The notes under the pieces are model-generated. The model was not told where the DNA came from. It ran no database searches and saw only the letters and a list, made by a program, of their open reading frames with translations. A program made the position numbers and the translations under genes. Positions 49,305-61,247 of a stretch of DNA of 64,000 nt are shown here, piece by piece; position 1 is the stretch's first letter, and the number at the start of each line of letters is the position of its first letter. Location of the stretch: the NCBI RefSeq assembly GCF_048773025.1, contig NW_027413957.1:1364001-1428000 (forward strand), in the 5' to 3' direction. Source of the stretch: Camelus bactrianus (Eukaryota > Chordata > Mammalia > Artiodactyla > Camelidae).

Positions 49305-52300
49305 GAGCATGTGGAGAGACGTTCGTTCATCTAGCACAAAGGGAACGGGTTGCAGGGGAAAGTTTTACTCTGGTTTCGTAGTCTGTTTCCTAGTGCCGGT
49401 TTGAAGTTCCTGCAGTTTTCACTGTAAAACCGAGTTGGAGCTAGTACCTCCCCATATATGTGTATGGAGTGCAGTTTGCAACTGAAAATAACTTTGTGTT
49501 CCCAACTAGCTAGGTGAAGGACGGCTTTCACACACACATATTTCTCAGAACTGAGCATGTGGAGAGACGTTCGTTCATCTAGCACAAAGGGAACGGGTTG
49601 CAGGAGAAACTTTTACTCTGGGTTCTCAGTCTGTTTCCTACTGCCGGTTTGAAGTTCCTGCAATTTTCACTGTAAAACCGAGTTGGAGCTAGTACCTCCC
49701 CATATATGTGTATGGAGTGCAGTTTGCAACTGAAAATAACTTTGTGTTCCCAACTAGCTAGGTGAAGGACGGCTTTCACACACACTTATCTCTAAGAACT
49801 GAGCATGTGGAGAGACGTTCGTTCATCTAGCACAAAGGGAACAGGTTGCAGGAGAAACTTTTACTCTGGTTTCTAAATCTGTTTCCTAGTGCCGGTTTGA
49901 AGTTCCTGCAGTTTTCACTGTAAAACCGAGTTGGAGCTAGTACCTCCCCATATATATGTATGGAGTGGAGTTTGCAACTGGAAAGAAACTTTGTGTACCC
50001 AACAAACTAGGTGAAGGAAGGCTTTCACACACACTTATCTCTCAGAACTGAGCATGTGGAGAGACGTTCGTTCATCTAGCACAAAGGGAATGGGTTGCAG
50101 GAGAAAGTTTTACTCTGGTTTCTCAGTCTGTTTCCTAGTGCCGGTTTGAAGTTCCTGCAGTTTTCACTGTAAAACCGAGTTGGAGCTAGTACCTCCCCAT
50201 ATATGTGTATGGAGTGCAGTTTGCAACTGAAAATAACTTTGTGTTCCCAACTAGCTAGGTGAAGGACGGCTTTCACACACACTTATCTCTCAGAACTGAG
50301 CATGTGGAGAGACGTTCGTTCATCTAGCACAAAGGGAACAGGTTGCAGGAGAAACTTTTACTCTGGTTTCTAAATCTTTTTCCTAGTGCCGGTTTGAAGT
50401 TCCTGCAGTTTTCACTGTAAAACCGATTTGGAGCTAGTACTTCCCCATATATATGTATGGAGTGCAGTTTGCAACTGAAAAGAAACTTTGTGTTCCCAAC
50501 AAGCTAGGTGAAGGACGGCTTTCACACACACATATTTCTCAGAACTGAGCATGTGGAGAGACGTTCGTTCATCTAGCACAAAGGGAACGGGTTGCAGGAG
50601 AAACTTTTACTCTGGGTTCTCAGTCTGTTTCCTAGTGCCGGTTAGAAGTTCCTGCATTTTTCACAGTAAAAGCGAGTTGGAGCTAGTACCTCCCCATATA
50701 TATGTATGGAGTGGAGTTTGCAACTGAAAAGAAACTTTGTGTTCCCAACAAGCTAGGTGAAGGACGGTATTCACACACACTTATCTCTCAGAACTGAGCA
50801 TGTGGAGAGACGTTCGTTCATCTAGCACAAAGGGAACCGGTTGCAGGAGAAAGTTTTACTCTGGTTTCTCAGTCTGTTTCCTAGTGCCGGTTTGAAGTTC
50901 CTGCAGTTTTCACAGTAAAAGCGAGTTGGAGCTAGTACCTCCCCATATATATGTATGGAGTGGAGTTTGCTACTGAAAAGAAACTTTGTGTTCCCAACAA
51001 ACTAGGTGAAGGACGGCTTTCACACACACTTATCTCTCAGACCTGAGCATGTGGAGTGAAGTTCGTTCATCTAGCACAAAGGGAACGGGTTGCAGGAGAA
51101 AGTTTTACTCTGGTTTCTCAGTCTGTTTCCTAGTGCCGGTTTGAAGTTCCTGCAGTTTTCACTGTAAAACCGAGTTGGAGCTCGTACCACCCCTTATATA
51201 TGTATGGAGTGGAGTTTGCAAATGAAAAGAATCTTTGTGTTCCCAACAAGCTAGGTGAAGGACGGCTTTCACACACACTTATCTCTCAGAACTGAGCATG
51301 TGGAGAAACGTTCGTTCATCTAGCAAAAAGGGAACGGGTTGCAGGAGAAACTTTTACTCTGGGTTCTCAGTCTGTTTCCTAGTGCCGGTTTGAAGTTCCT
51401 GCAGTTTTCACTGTAAAATCGAGTTGGAGCTCGTACCTCCCCATTTATATTTATGGAGTGGAGTTTGCAACTGAAAAGAAACTTTTTGTTCCCAACAAGC
51501 TAGGTGAAGAACGGTATTCACACGCACTTATCTCTCAGAAGTGAGCATGTGGAGAGACGTTCGTTCATCTAGCACAAAGGGAACGGGTTGCAGGAGAAAG
51601 TTTTACTCTGGTTTCTCAGTCTGTTTCCTAGTGCCGGTTTGAAGTTCCTGCAATTTTCACAGTAAAAGCGAGTTGGAACTAGTACCTCACCATATATATG
51701 TATGGAGTGGAGTTTGCAACTGAAAAGAAACTTTGTGTTCCCAACAAACTAGGTGAAGGAAGGCTTTCACACACACTTATCTCTCAGAACTGAGCATGTG
51801 GAGAGACGTTCGTTCATCTAGCATAATGGGAACGGGTTGCAGGAGAAACTTTTACTCTGGTTTCTCAGTCTGTTTCCTAGGGCCGGTTTGAAGTTCCTGC
51901 AGTTTTCACTGTAAAACCGAGTTGGATCTCGTACCTCCCCATATATATGTATGGAGTGGAGTTTGCAACTGAAAAGAAACTTTGTGTTCCCAACAAGCTA
52001 GGTGAAGGACGGTATTCACACACACTTATCTCTCAGAACTGAGCATGTGGAGAGACGTTCGTTCATCTAGTACAAAGGGAACGGGTTGCAGTAGAAACTT
52101 TTACTCTGGGTTCTCAGTCTGTTTCCTACTGCCGGTTTGAAGTTCCTGCATTTTTCACTGTAAAACCGAGTTGGAGCTAGTACCTCCCCATATATGTGTA
52201 TGGAGTGCAGTTTGCAACTGAAAATAACTTTGTGTTCCCAACTAGCTAGGTGAAGGACGGCTTTCACACACACTTATCTCTAAGAACTGAGCATGTGGAG

Positions 52301-53781
52301 AGACGTTCGTTCATCTAGCACAAAGGGAACAGGTTGCAGGACAAACTTTTACTCTGGTTTCTAAATCTGTTTCCTAGTGCCGGTTTGAAGTTCCTGCAGT
52401 TTTCACTGTAAAACCGAGTTGGAGCTAGTACCTCCCCATATATATGTATGGAGTGGAGTTTGCAACTGAAAAGAAACTTTGTGTTCCCAACAAACTAGGT
52501 GAAGGAAGGCTTTCACACACACTTATCTCTCAGAACTGAGCATGTGGAGAGACGTTCGTTCATCTAGCACAAAGGGAATGGGTTGCAGGAGAAAGTTTTA
52601 CTCTGGTTTCTCAGTCTGTTTCCTAGTGCCGGTTTGAAGTTCCTGCAGTTTTCACTGTAAAACCGAGTTGGAGCTAGTACCTCCCCATATATGTGTATGG
52701 AGTGCAGTTTGCAACTGAAAATAACTTTGTGTTCCCAACTAGCTAGGTGAAGGACGGCTTTCACACACACTTATCTCTAAGAACTGAGCATGTGGAGAGA
52801 CGTTCGTTCATCTAGCACAAAGGGAACAGGTTGCAGGAGAAACTTTTACTCTGGTTTCTAAATCTTTTTCCTAGTGCCGGTTTGAAGTTCCTGCAGTTTT
52901 CACTGTAAAACAGAGTTGGAGCTAGTACCTCCCCATATATATGTATGGAGTGGAGTTTGCAACTGAAAAGAAACTTTGTGTTCCCAACAAACTATGTGAA
53001 GGAAGGCTTTCACACACACTTACCTCTCAGAACTGAGCATGTGGAGAGACGTTCGTTCATCTAGCACAAAGGGAACTGGTTGCAGGAGAAACTTTTACTC
53101 TGGTTTCTCAGTCTGTTTCCTAGTGCCGGTTTGAAGTTCCTGCAGTTTTCACTGTAAAACCGAGTTGGAGCTCGTACCTCCCCATATATATGTATGGAGT
53201 GGAGCTTGCAACTGAAAAGAAACTTTGTGTTCCCAACAAGCTAGTTGAAGTACGGTATTCACACACACTTATCTCTCAGAACTGAGCATGTGGAGAGACG
53301 TTCGTTCATCTAGCACAAACGGAACGGGTTGCAGGAGAAACTTTTACTCTGGGTTCTCAGTTTGTTTCCTAGTGCCGGTTTGAAGTTCCTGCAGTTTTCA
53401 CTGTAAAACCGAGTTGGAGCTAGTATTTCCCCATATATATGTATGGAGTGCAGTTTGCAACTGAAAAGAAACTTTGTGTTCCCAACAAACTAGATGAAGG
53501 AAGGCTTTCACACACACTTATCTCTCAGAACTGAGCATGTGGAGAGACGTTCGTTCATCTAGCACAAAGGGAACGGGTTGCAGGAGAAAGTTTTACTCTG
53601 GTTTCTCAGTCTGTTTCCTAGTGCCGGTTTGAAGTTCCTGCAGTTCTCACAGTAAAAGCGAGTTGGAGCTCGTACCTCCCCATATATATGTATGGAGTGG
53701 AGTTAGCAACTGAAAAGAAACTTTGTGTTCCCAACAAGCTAGGTGAATGACGGTATTCACACCCACTTATCTCTCAGAACT
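49305..53781 (+). repeat. Unexpanded core of superunit 2 (18 monomers)
   Basis: This stretch matches 10751-22440 of superunit 1 in order, but there the same material takes 47 monomers. Offsets step from 38,554 through 37,311 and 35,819 to 31,341 bp. Markers in order are GTTTCGTAGTCTG (49375), ACACATATTTCTC, CAGACCTGAGC (51039), GAGCTCGTACCACC, e-f-g, a (52041), b, c, d, GAACTGG and GCAGTTCTCAC. GTCTGTAATAACAC is missing at the expected place near 53250, where CTAGTTGAAGTACGG is found. Confidence 0.8.
51294..52040 (+). repeat. Representative e-f-g trio, the most conserved module
   Basis: Monomer e (51294-51542) has CTGTAAAATCGAG and CATTTATATTTATGG, and is followed by GAAGAACGGTATTC and ACACGCAC. 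Monomer f (51543-51791) has TGCAATTTTCACAG and GTTGGAACTAG. Monomer g (51792-52040) has GCATAATGGG, CCTAGGGCCGG and GTTGGATCTCG. I found 19 e monomers, near 1699, 5180, 8660, 15625, 17366, 20102, 24083, 25078, 27070, 29557, 31297, 34779, 40003, 43733, 51442, 55422, 56669, 58907 and 60648. Most lead through f and g into an 'a' monomer. Confidence 0.85.
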
Positions 53782-56020
53782 GAGCATGTGGAGAGAAGTT
53801 CGTTCATCTAGCACAAAGGGAACGGGTTGCAGGAGAAACTTTTACTATGGGTTCTCAGTCTGTTTCCTAGTGCCGGTTTGAAATTCCTGCAGTTTTCACT
53901 GTAAAACCGAGTTGGTTCTAGTACCTCCCCATATATATGTATGGAGTGCAGTTTGCAACTGAAAAGAAACCTTGTGTTCCCAACAAGCTAGGTGAAGGAC
54001 GGTATTCACACACACGTATCTCTCAGAACTGAGCATGTGGAGAGACGTTCGTTCATCTAGCACAAAGGGAACGGGTTGCAGGAGAAACTTTTACTCTGGG
54101 TTCTCAGTCTGTTTCCTACTGCCGGTTTGAAGTTCCTGCAGTTTTCACTGTAAAACCGAGTTGGAGCTAGTACCTCCCCATATATGTGTATGGAGTGCAG
54201 TTTGCAACTAAAAATAACTTTGTGTTCACAACTAGCTAGGTGAAGGACGGCTTTCACACCCACTTATCTCTCAGAACGGAGCATGTGGAGAGACGTTCGT
54301 TCATCTAGCACAAAGGGAACGGGTTGCAGGAGAAACTTTTACTCTGGTTTCTCAATCTGTTTCCTAGTGCCGGTTTGAAATTCCTGCAATTTTCACTGTA
54401 AAACCGAGTTGGAGCTAGTACCTCCCCATATATATGTATGGAGTGGAGTTTGCTACTGAAAAGAAACTTTGTGTTCCCAACAAGCTAGGTGAAGGACGGT
54501 ATTCACACACACTTATCTCTCAGAACTGAGCTTGTGAAGAGACTTTCCTTCATCTAGCACAAAGGGAACGGGTTGCAGGAGAAACTTTTACTCTGGTTTC
54601 GCAGTCTGTTTCCTAGTGCCGGTTTGAAGTTCCTGCAGTTTTCAGTGTAAAACCGAGTTGGAGCTAGTACCTCCCCATATATATGTATGGAGTGGATTTT
54701 GCAACTGAAAAGAAACCTTGTGTTCCCAACAAGCTAGGTGAAGGACGGCTTTCACACACACTTATCTCTGAGAACGGAGCATGTGGAGAGACGTTCGTTC
54801 ATCTAGCACAAAGGGAACGGGTTGCAGGAGAAACTTTTACTCTGGTTTCGCAGTCTGTTTCCTAGTGCCGGTTTGAAGTTCCTGCAGTTTTCAGTGTAAA
54901 ACCGAGTTGGAGCTAGTACCTCCCCATATATATGTATGGAGTGGATTTTGCAACTGAAAAGAAACCTTGTGTTCCCAACAAGCTAGGTGAAGGACGGCTT
55001 TCACACACACTTATCTCTCAGAACGGAGCATGTGGAGAGACGTTCGTTCATCTAGCACAAAGGGAACGGGTTGCAGGAGAAACTTTTACTCTGGTTTCTC
55101 AATCTGTTTCCTAGTGCCGGTTTGAAATTCCTGCAATTTTCAGTGTAAAACCGAGTTGGAGCTAGTACCTCCCCATATATATGTATGGAGTGGATTTTGC
55201 AACTGAAAAGAAACCTTGTGTTCCCAACAAGCTAGGTGAAGAATGGCTTTCACACACACTTATCTCTCAGAACTGAGCATGTGGAGAGACGTTCGTTCAT
55301 CTAGCACAAAGGGAACGGGTTGCAGGAGAAACTTTTACTCTGGGTTCTCAGTCTGTTTCCTAGTGCCGGTTTGAAGTTCCTGCAGTTTTCACTGTAAAAT
55401 CGAGTTGGAGCTCGTACCTCCCCATTTATATTTATGGAGTGGAGTTTGCAACTGAAAAGAAACTTTTTGTTCCCAACAAGCTAGGTGAAGAACGGTATTC
55501 ACACGCACTTATCTCTCAGAAGTGAGCATGTGGAGAGACGTTCGTTCATCTAGCACAAAGGGAACGGGTTGCAGGAGAAAGTTTTACTCTGGTTTCTCAG
55601 TCTGTTTCCTAGTGCCGGTTTGTAGTTCCTGCAATTTTCACAGTAAAACCGAGTTGGAGCTCGTACCTCCCCATATATATGTATGGAGTGGAGTTTGCAA
55701 CTGAAAAGTAATTTTTTGTTCCCAACAAACTAGGTGAAGGAAGGCTTTCACACACACTTATCTCTCAGAACTGAGCATGTGGAGAGACGTTCGTTCATCT
55801 AGCACAAAGAGAATGGGTTGCAGGAGAAAGTTTTACTATGGTTTCTCAGTCTGTTTCCTAGTGCCGGTTTGAAGTTCCTGCAGTTTTCACTGTAAAACCG
55901 AGTTGGAGCTAGTACCTCCCCATATATGTGTATGGAGTGCAGTTTGCAACTGAAAATAACTTTGTGTTCCCAACTAGCTAGGTGAAGGACGGCTTTCACA
56001 CACACTTATCTCTAAGAACT
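53782..56020 (+). repeat. Block of GGATTTTGC monomers, superunit 2
   Basis: The block is collinear with 22441-24679 at 31,341 bp. It has the same GTGGATTTTGC and AAACCTTGTG monomers and the same GAGCTTGTGAAGAG monomer (54529 onward). It differs by a few single bases, for example GTGTTCACAAC near 54223 and TTTGCTACTG near 54449. The last monomer (55773-56020) is an intact c type, whereas its partner in superunit 1 is chimeric. No other sequence is present. Confidence 0.8.
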
Positions 56021-57265
56021 GAGCATGTGGAGAGACGTTCGTTCATCTAGCACAAAGGGAACAGGTTGCAGGAGAAACTTTTACTCTGGTTTCTAAATCT
56101 TTTTCCTAGTGCCGGTTTGAAGTTCCTGCAGTTTTCACTGTAAAACAGAGTTGGAGCTAGTACCTCCCCATATATATGTATGGAGTGGAGTTTGCAACTG
56201 AAAAGAAACTTTGTGTTCCCAACAAACTAGGTGAAGGAAGGCTTTCACACACACTTATCTCTCAGAACTGAGCATGTGGAGAGACGTTCGTTCATCTAGC
56301 ACAAAGGGAACTGGTTGCAGGAGAAACTTTTACTCAGGTTTCTCAGTCTGTTTCCTAGTGCCTGTTTGAAGTTCCTGCAGTTTTCACTGTAAAACCGAGT
56401 TGGAGCTCGTACCTTCCCATATATATGTATGGAGTGGAGTTTGCAAATGAAAAGAAACCTTGTGTTCCCAACAAGCTAGGTGAAGGACGGCTTTCACACA
56501 CACTTATCTCTCAGAACTGAGCATGTGGAGAGACGTTCGTTCATCTAGCAAAAAGGGAACGGGTTGCAGGAGAAACTTTTACTCTGGGTTCTCAGTCTGT
56601 TTCCTAGTGCCGGTTTGAAGTTCCTGCAGTTTTCACTGTAAAATCGAGTTGGAGCTCGTACCTCCCCATTTATATTTATGGAGTGGAGTTTGCAACTGAA
56701 AAGAAACTTTTTGTTCCCAAAAAGCTAGGTGAAGAACGGTATTCACACGCACTTATCTCTCAGAAGTGAGCATGTGGAGAGACGTTCGTTCATCTAGCAC
56801 AAAGGGAACGGGTTGCAGGAGAAAGTTTTACTCTGGTTTCTCAGTTTGTTTCCTAGTGCCGGTTTGAAGTTCCTGCAATTTTCACAGTAAAAGCGAGTTG
56901 GAACTAGTACCTCCCCATATATATGTATGGAGTGGAGTTTGCAACTGAAAAGAAACTTTGTGTTCCCAACAAACTAGGTGAAGGAAGGCTTTCACACACA
57001 CTTATCTCTCAGAACTGAGCATGTGGAGAGACGTTCGTTCATCTAGCATAATGGGAACGGGTTGCAGGAGAAACTTTTACTCTGGTTTCTCAGTCTTTTT
57101 CCTAGGGCCGGTTTGAAGTTCCTGCAGTTTTCACTGTAAAACCGAGTTGGATCTCGTACCTCCCCATATATATGTATGGAGTGGAGTTTGCAACTGAAAA
57201 GAAACTTTGTGTTCCCAACAAGCTAGGTGAAGAACGGTATTCACACACACTTATCTCTCAGAACT
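56021..57265 (+). repeat. Linking monomers, superunit 2
   Basis: Five monomers are present: d (TCTAAATCTTTTTCC with AACAGAG), GAACTGG with TTTACTCAGG, e, f and g. The d copy at 56021-56269 has no partner in superunit 1 and moves the offset from 31,341 to 31,590 bp. The remainder matches 24680-25675. It is ordinary satellite. Confidence 0.75.
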
Positions 57266-60200
57266 GAGCATGTGGAGAGACGTTCGTTCATCTAGTACAA
57301 AGGGAACGGGTTGCAGTAGAAACTTTTACTCTGGGTTCTCAGTCTGTTTCCTACTGCCGGTTTGAAGTTCCTGCAGTTTTCACTGTAAAACCGAGTTGGA
57401 GCTAGTACCTCCCCATATATGTGTATGGAGTGCAGTTTGCAACTAAAAATAACTTTGTGTTCCCAACTAGCTAGGTGAAGGACGGCTTTCACACACACTT
57501 ATCTCTCAGAACGGAGCATGTGGAGAGACGTTCGTTCATCTAGCACAAAGGGAACGGGTTGCAGGAGAAACTTTTACTCTGGTTTCTCAATCTGTTTCCT
57601 AGTGCCGGTTTGAAATTCCTGCAATTTTCACTGTAAAACCGAGTTGGAGCTAGTACCTCCCCATATATATGTATGTAGTGGAGTTTGCTACTGAAAAGAA
57701 ACTTTGTGTTCCCAACAAGCTAGGTGAAGGTCTGTAATAACACACACTTATCTCTCAGAACTGAGCATGTGGAGAGACTTTCCTTCATCTAGCACAAAGG
57801 GAACGGGTTGCAGGAGAAACTTTTACTCTGGTTTCGCAGTCTGTTTCCTAGTGCCGGTTTGAAGTTCCTGCAGTTTTCAGTGTAAAACCGAGTTGGAGCT
57901 AGTACCTCCCCATATATATGTATGGAGTGGATTTTGCAACTGAAAAGAAACCTTGTGTTCCCAACAAGCTAGGTGAAGGACGGCTTTCACACACACTTAT
58001 CTCTCAGAACTGAGCATGTGGAGAGACGTTCTTTCATCTAGCACAAAGGGAACGGGTTGCAGGAGAAACTTTTACTCTGGTTTCTCAATCTGTTTCCTAG
58101 TGCCGGTTTCAAATTCCTGCAATTTTCACTGTAAAACCGAGTTGGGGCTAGTACCTCCCCATATATATGTATGGAGTGGATTTTGCAACTGAAAAGAAAC
58201 CTTGTGTTCCCAACAAGCTAGGTGAAGGACGGCTTTCACACACACTTATCTCTCAGAACTGAGCATGTGGAGAGACGTTCGTTCATCTAGCACAAAGGGA
58301 ACAGGTTGCAGGAGAAACTTTTACTCTGGTTTCTAAATCTTTTTCCTAGTGCCGGTTTGAAGTTCCTGCAGTTTTCACTGTAAAACAGAGTTGGAGCTAG
58401 TACCTCACCATATATATGTATGGAGTGGAGTTTGCAACTGAAAAGAAACTTTGTGTTCCCAACAAACTAGGTGAAGGAAGGCTTTCACACACACTTATCT
58501 CTCAGAACTGAGCATGTGGAGAGACGTTCGTTCATCTAGCACAAAGGGAACTGGTTGCAGGGGAAACTTTTACTCAGGTTTCTCAGTCTGTTTCCTAGTG
58601 CCTGTTTGAAGTTCCGGCAGTTTTCACTGTAAAACCGAGTTGGAGCTCGTACCTTCCCATATATATGTATGGAGTGGAGTTTGCAAATGAAAAGAAACCT
58701 TGTGTTCCCAACAAGCTAGGTGAAGGACGGCTTTCACACACACTTATCTCTCAGAACTGAGCATGTGGAGAGACGTTCGTTCATCTAGCAAAAAGGGAAC
58801 GGGTTGCAGGAGAAACTTTTACTCTGGGTTCTCAGTCTGTTTCCTAGTGCCGGTTTGAAGTTCCTGCAGTTTTCACTGTAAAATCGAGTTGGAGCTCGTA
58901 CCTCCCCATTTATATTTATGGAGTGGAGTTTGCAACTGAAAAGAAACTTTTTGTTCCCAACAAGCTAGGTGAAGAACGGTATTCACACGCACTTATCTCT
59001 CAGAAGTGAGCATGTGGAGAGACGTTCGTTCATCTAGCACAAAGGGAACGGGTTGCAGGAGAAAGTTTTACTCTGGTTTCTAAGTCTGTTTCCTAGTGCC
59101 GGTTTGAAGTTCCTGCAATTTTCACAGTAAAAGCGAGTTGGAACTAGTACCTCCCCATATATATGTATGGAGTGGAGTTTGCAACTGAAAAGAAACTTTG
59201 TGTTCCCAACAAACTAGGTGAAGGAAGGCTTTCACACACACTTATCTCTCAGAACTGAGCATGTGGAGAGACGTTCGTTCATCTAGCATAATGGGAACGG
59301 GTTGCAGGAGAAACTTTTACTCTGGTTTCTCAGTCTGTTTCCTAGGGCCGGTTTGAAGTTCCTGCAGTTTTCACTGTAAAACCGAGTTGGATCTCGTACC
59401 TCCCCATATATATGTATGGAGTGGAGTTTGCAACTGAAAAGAAACTTTGTGTTCCCAACAAGCTAGGTGAAGAACGGTATTCACACACACTTATCTCTCA
59501 GAACTGAGCATGTGGAGAGACGTTCGTTCATCTAGTACAAAGGGAACGGGTTGCAGTAGAAACTTTTACTCTGGGTTCTCAGTCTGTTTCCTACTGCCGG
59601 TTTGAAGTTCCTGCAGTTTTCACTGTAAAACCGAGTTGGAGCTAGTACCTCCCCATATATGTGTATGGAGTGCAGTTTGCAACTAAAAATAACTTTGTGT
59701 TCCCAACTAGCTAGGTGAAGGACGGCTTTCCCACACACTTATCTCTCAGAACGGAGCATGTGGAGAGACGTTCGTTCATCTAGCACAAAGGGAACGTGTT
59801 GCAGGGGAAACTTTTACTCTGGTTTCTCAATCTGTTTCCTAGTGCCGGTTTGAAATTCCTGCAATTTTCACTGTAAAACCGAGTTGGAGCTAGTACCTCC
59901 CCATATATATGTATGTAGTGGTGTTTGCTACTGAAAAGAAACTTTGTGTTCCCAACAAGCTAGGTGAAGGACGGTATTCACACACACTTATCTCTCAGAA
60001 CTGAGCTTGTGAAGAGACTTTCCTTCATCTAGCACAAAGGGAACGGGTTGCAGGAGAAACTTTTACTGTGGTTTCGCAGTCTGTTTCCTATTGCCGGTTT
60101 GAAGTTCCTGCAGTTTTCAGTGTAAAACCGAGTTGGAGCTAGTACCTCCCCATATATATGTATGGAGTGGATTTTGCAACTGAAAAGAAACCTTGTGTTC

Positions 60201-61247
60201 CCAACAAGCTAGGTGAAGGACGGCTTTCACACACACTTATCTCTCAGAACTGAGCATGTGGAGAGACGTTCTTTCATCTAGCACAAAGGGAACGGGTTGC
60301 AGGAGAAACTTTTACTCTGGTTTCTCAATCTGTTTCCTAGTGCCGGTTTCAAATTCCTGCAATTTTCACTGTAAAACCGAGTTGGAGCTAGTACCTCCCC
60401 ATATATATGTATGGAGTGGATTTTGCAACTGAAAAGAAACCTTGTGTTCCCAACAAGCTAGGTGAAGGACGGCTTTCACACACACTTATCTCTCAGAACT
60501 GAGCATGTGGAGAAACGTTCGTTCATCTAGCACAAAGGCAACGGGTTGCAGGAGAAACTTTTACTCTGGTTTCTCAGTCTGTTTCCTAGTGCCGGTTTGA
60601 AGTTCCTGCAGTTTTCACTGTAAAATCGAGTTGGAGCTCGTACCTCCCCATTTATATTTATGGAGTGGAGTTTGCAACTGAAAAGAAACTTTTTGTTCCC
60701 AACAAGCTAGGTGAAGAACGGTATTCACACGCACTTATCTCTCAGAAGTGAGCATGTGGAGAGACGTTCGTTCATCTAGCACAAAGGGAACGGGTTGCAG
60801 GAGAAAGTTTTACTCTGGTTTCTCAGTCTGTTTCCTAGTGCCGGTTTGAAGTTCCTGCAATTTTCACAGTAAAAGCGAGTTGGAACTAGTACCTCCCCAT
60901 ATATATGTATGGAGTGGAGTTTGCAACTGAAAAGTAATTTTGTGTTCCCAACAATCTAGGTGAAGGAAGGCTTTCACACACACTTATCTCTCAGAACTGA
61001 GCATGTGGAGAGACGTTCGTTCATCTAGCATAATGGGAACGGGTTGCAGGAGAAACTTTTACTCTGGTTTCTCAGTCTGTTTCCTAGGGCCGGTTTGAAG
61101 TTCCTGCAGTTTTCACTGTAAAACCGAGTTGGATCTCGTACCTCCCCATATATATGTATGGAGTGGAGTTTGCAACTGAAAAGAAACTTTGTGTTCCCAA
61201 CAAGCTAGGTGAAGGACGGTATTCACACACACTTATCTCTCAGAACT
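57266..61247 (+). repeat. 9- plus 7-monomer segment of superunit 2
   Basis: 'a' anchors at 57266, 59506 and 61248 give spacings of 9 and 7 monomers. The 9-monomer part mixes features of the 8- and 10-monomer intervals of superunit 1. It starts like 25676 (ACGGAGCATG with GGGAACGGG) and then includes the GTTCTTTCATC monomer of 28414. It omits the GGCAACGGG monomer of 28661. The 7-monomer part matches 30155-31895, a type A unit. GTCTGTAATAACAC at 57730 is out of its usual context. Confidence 0.75.
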
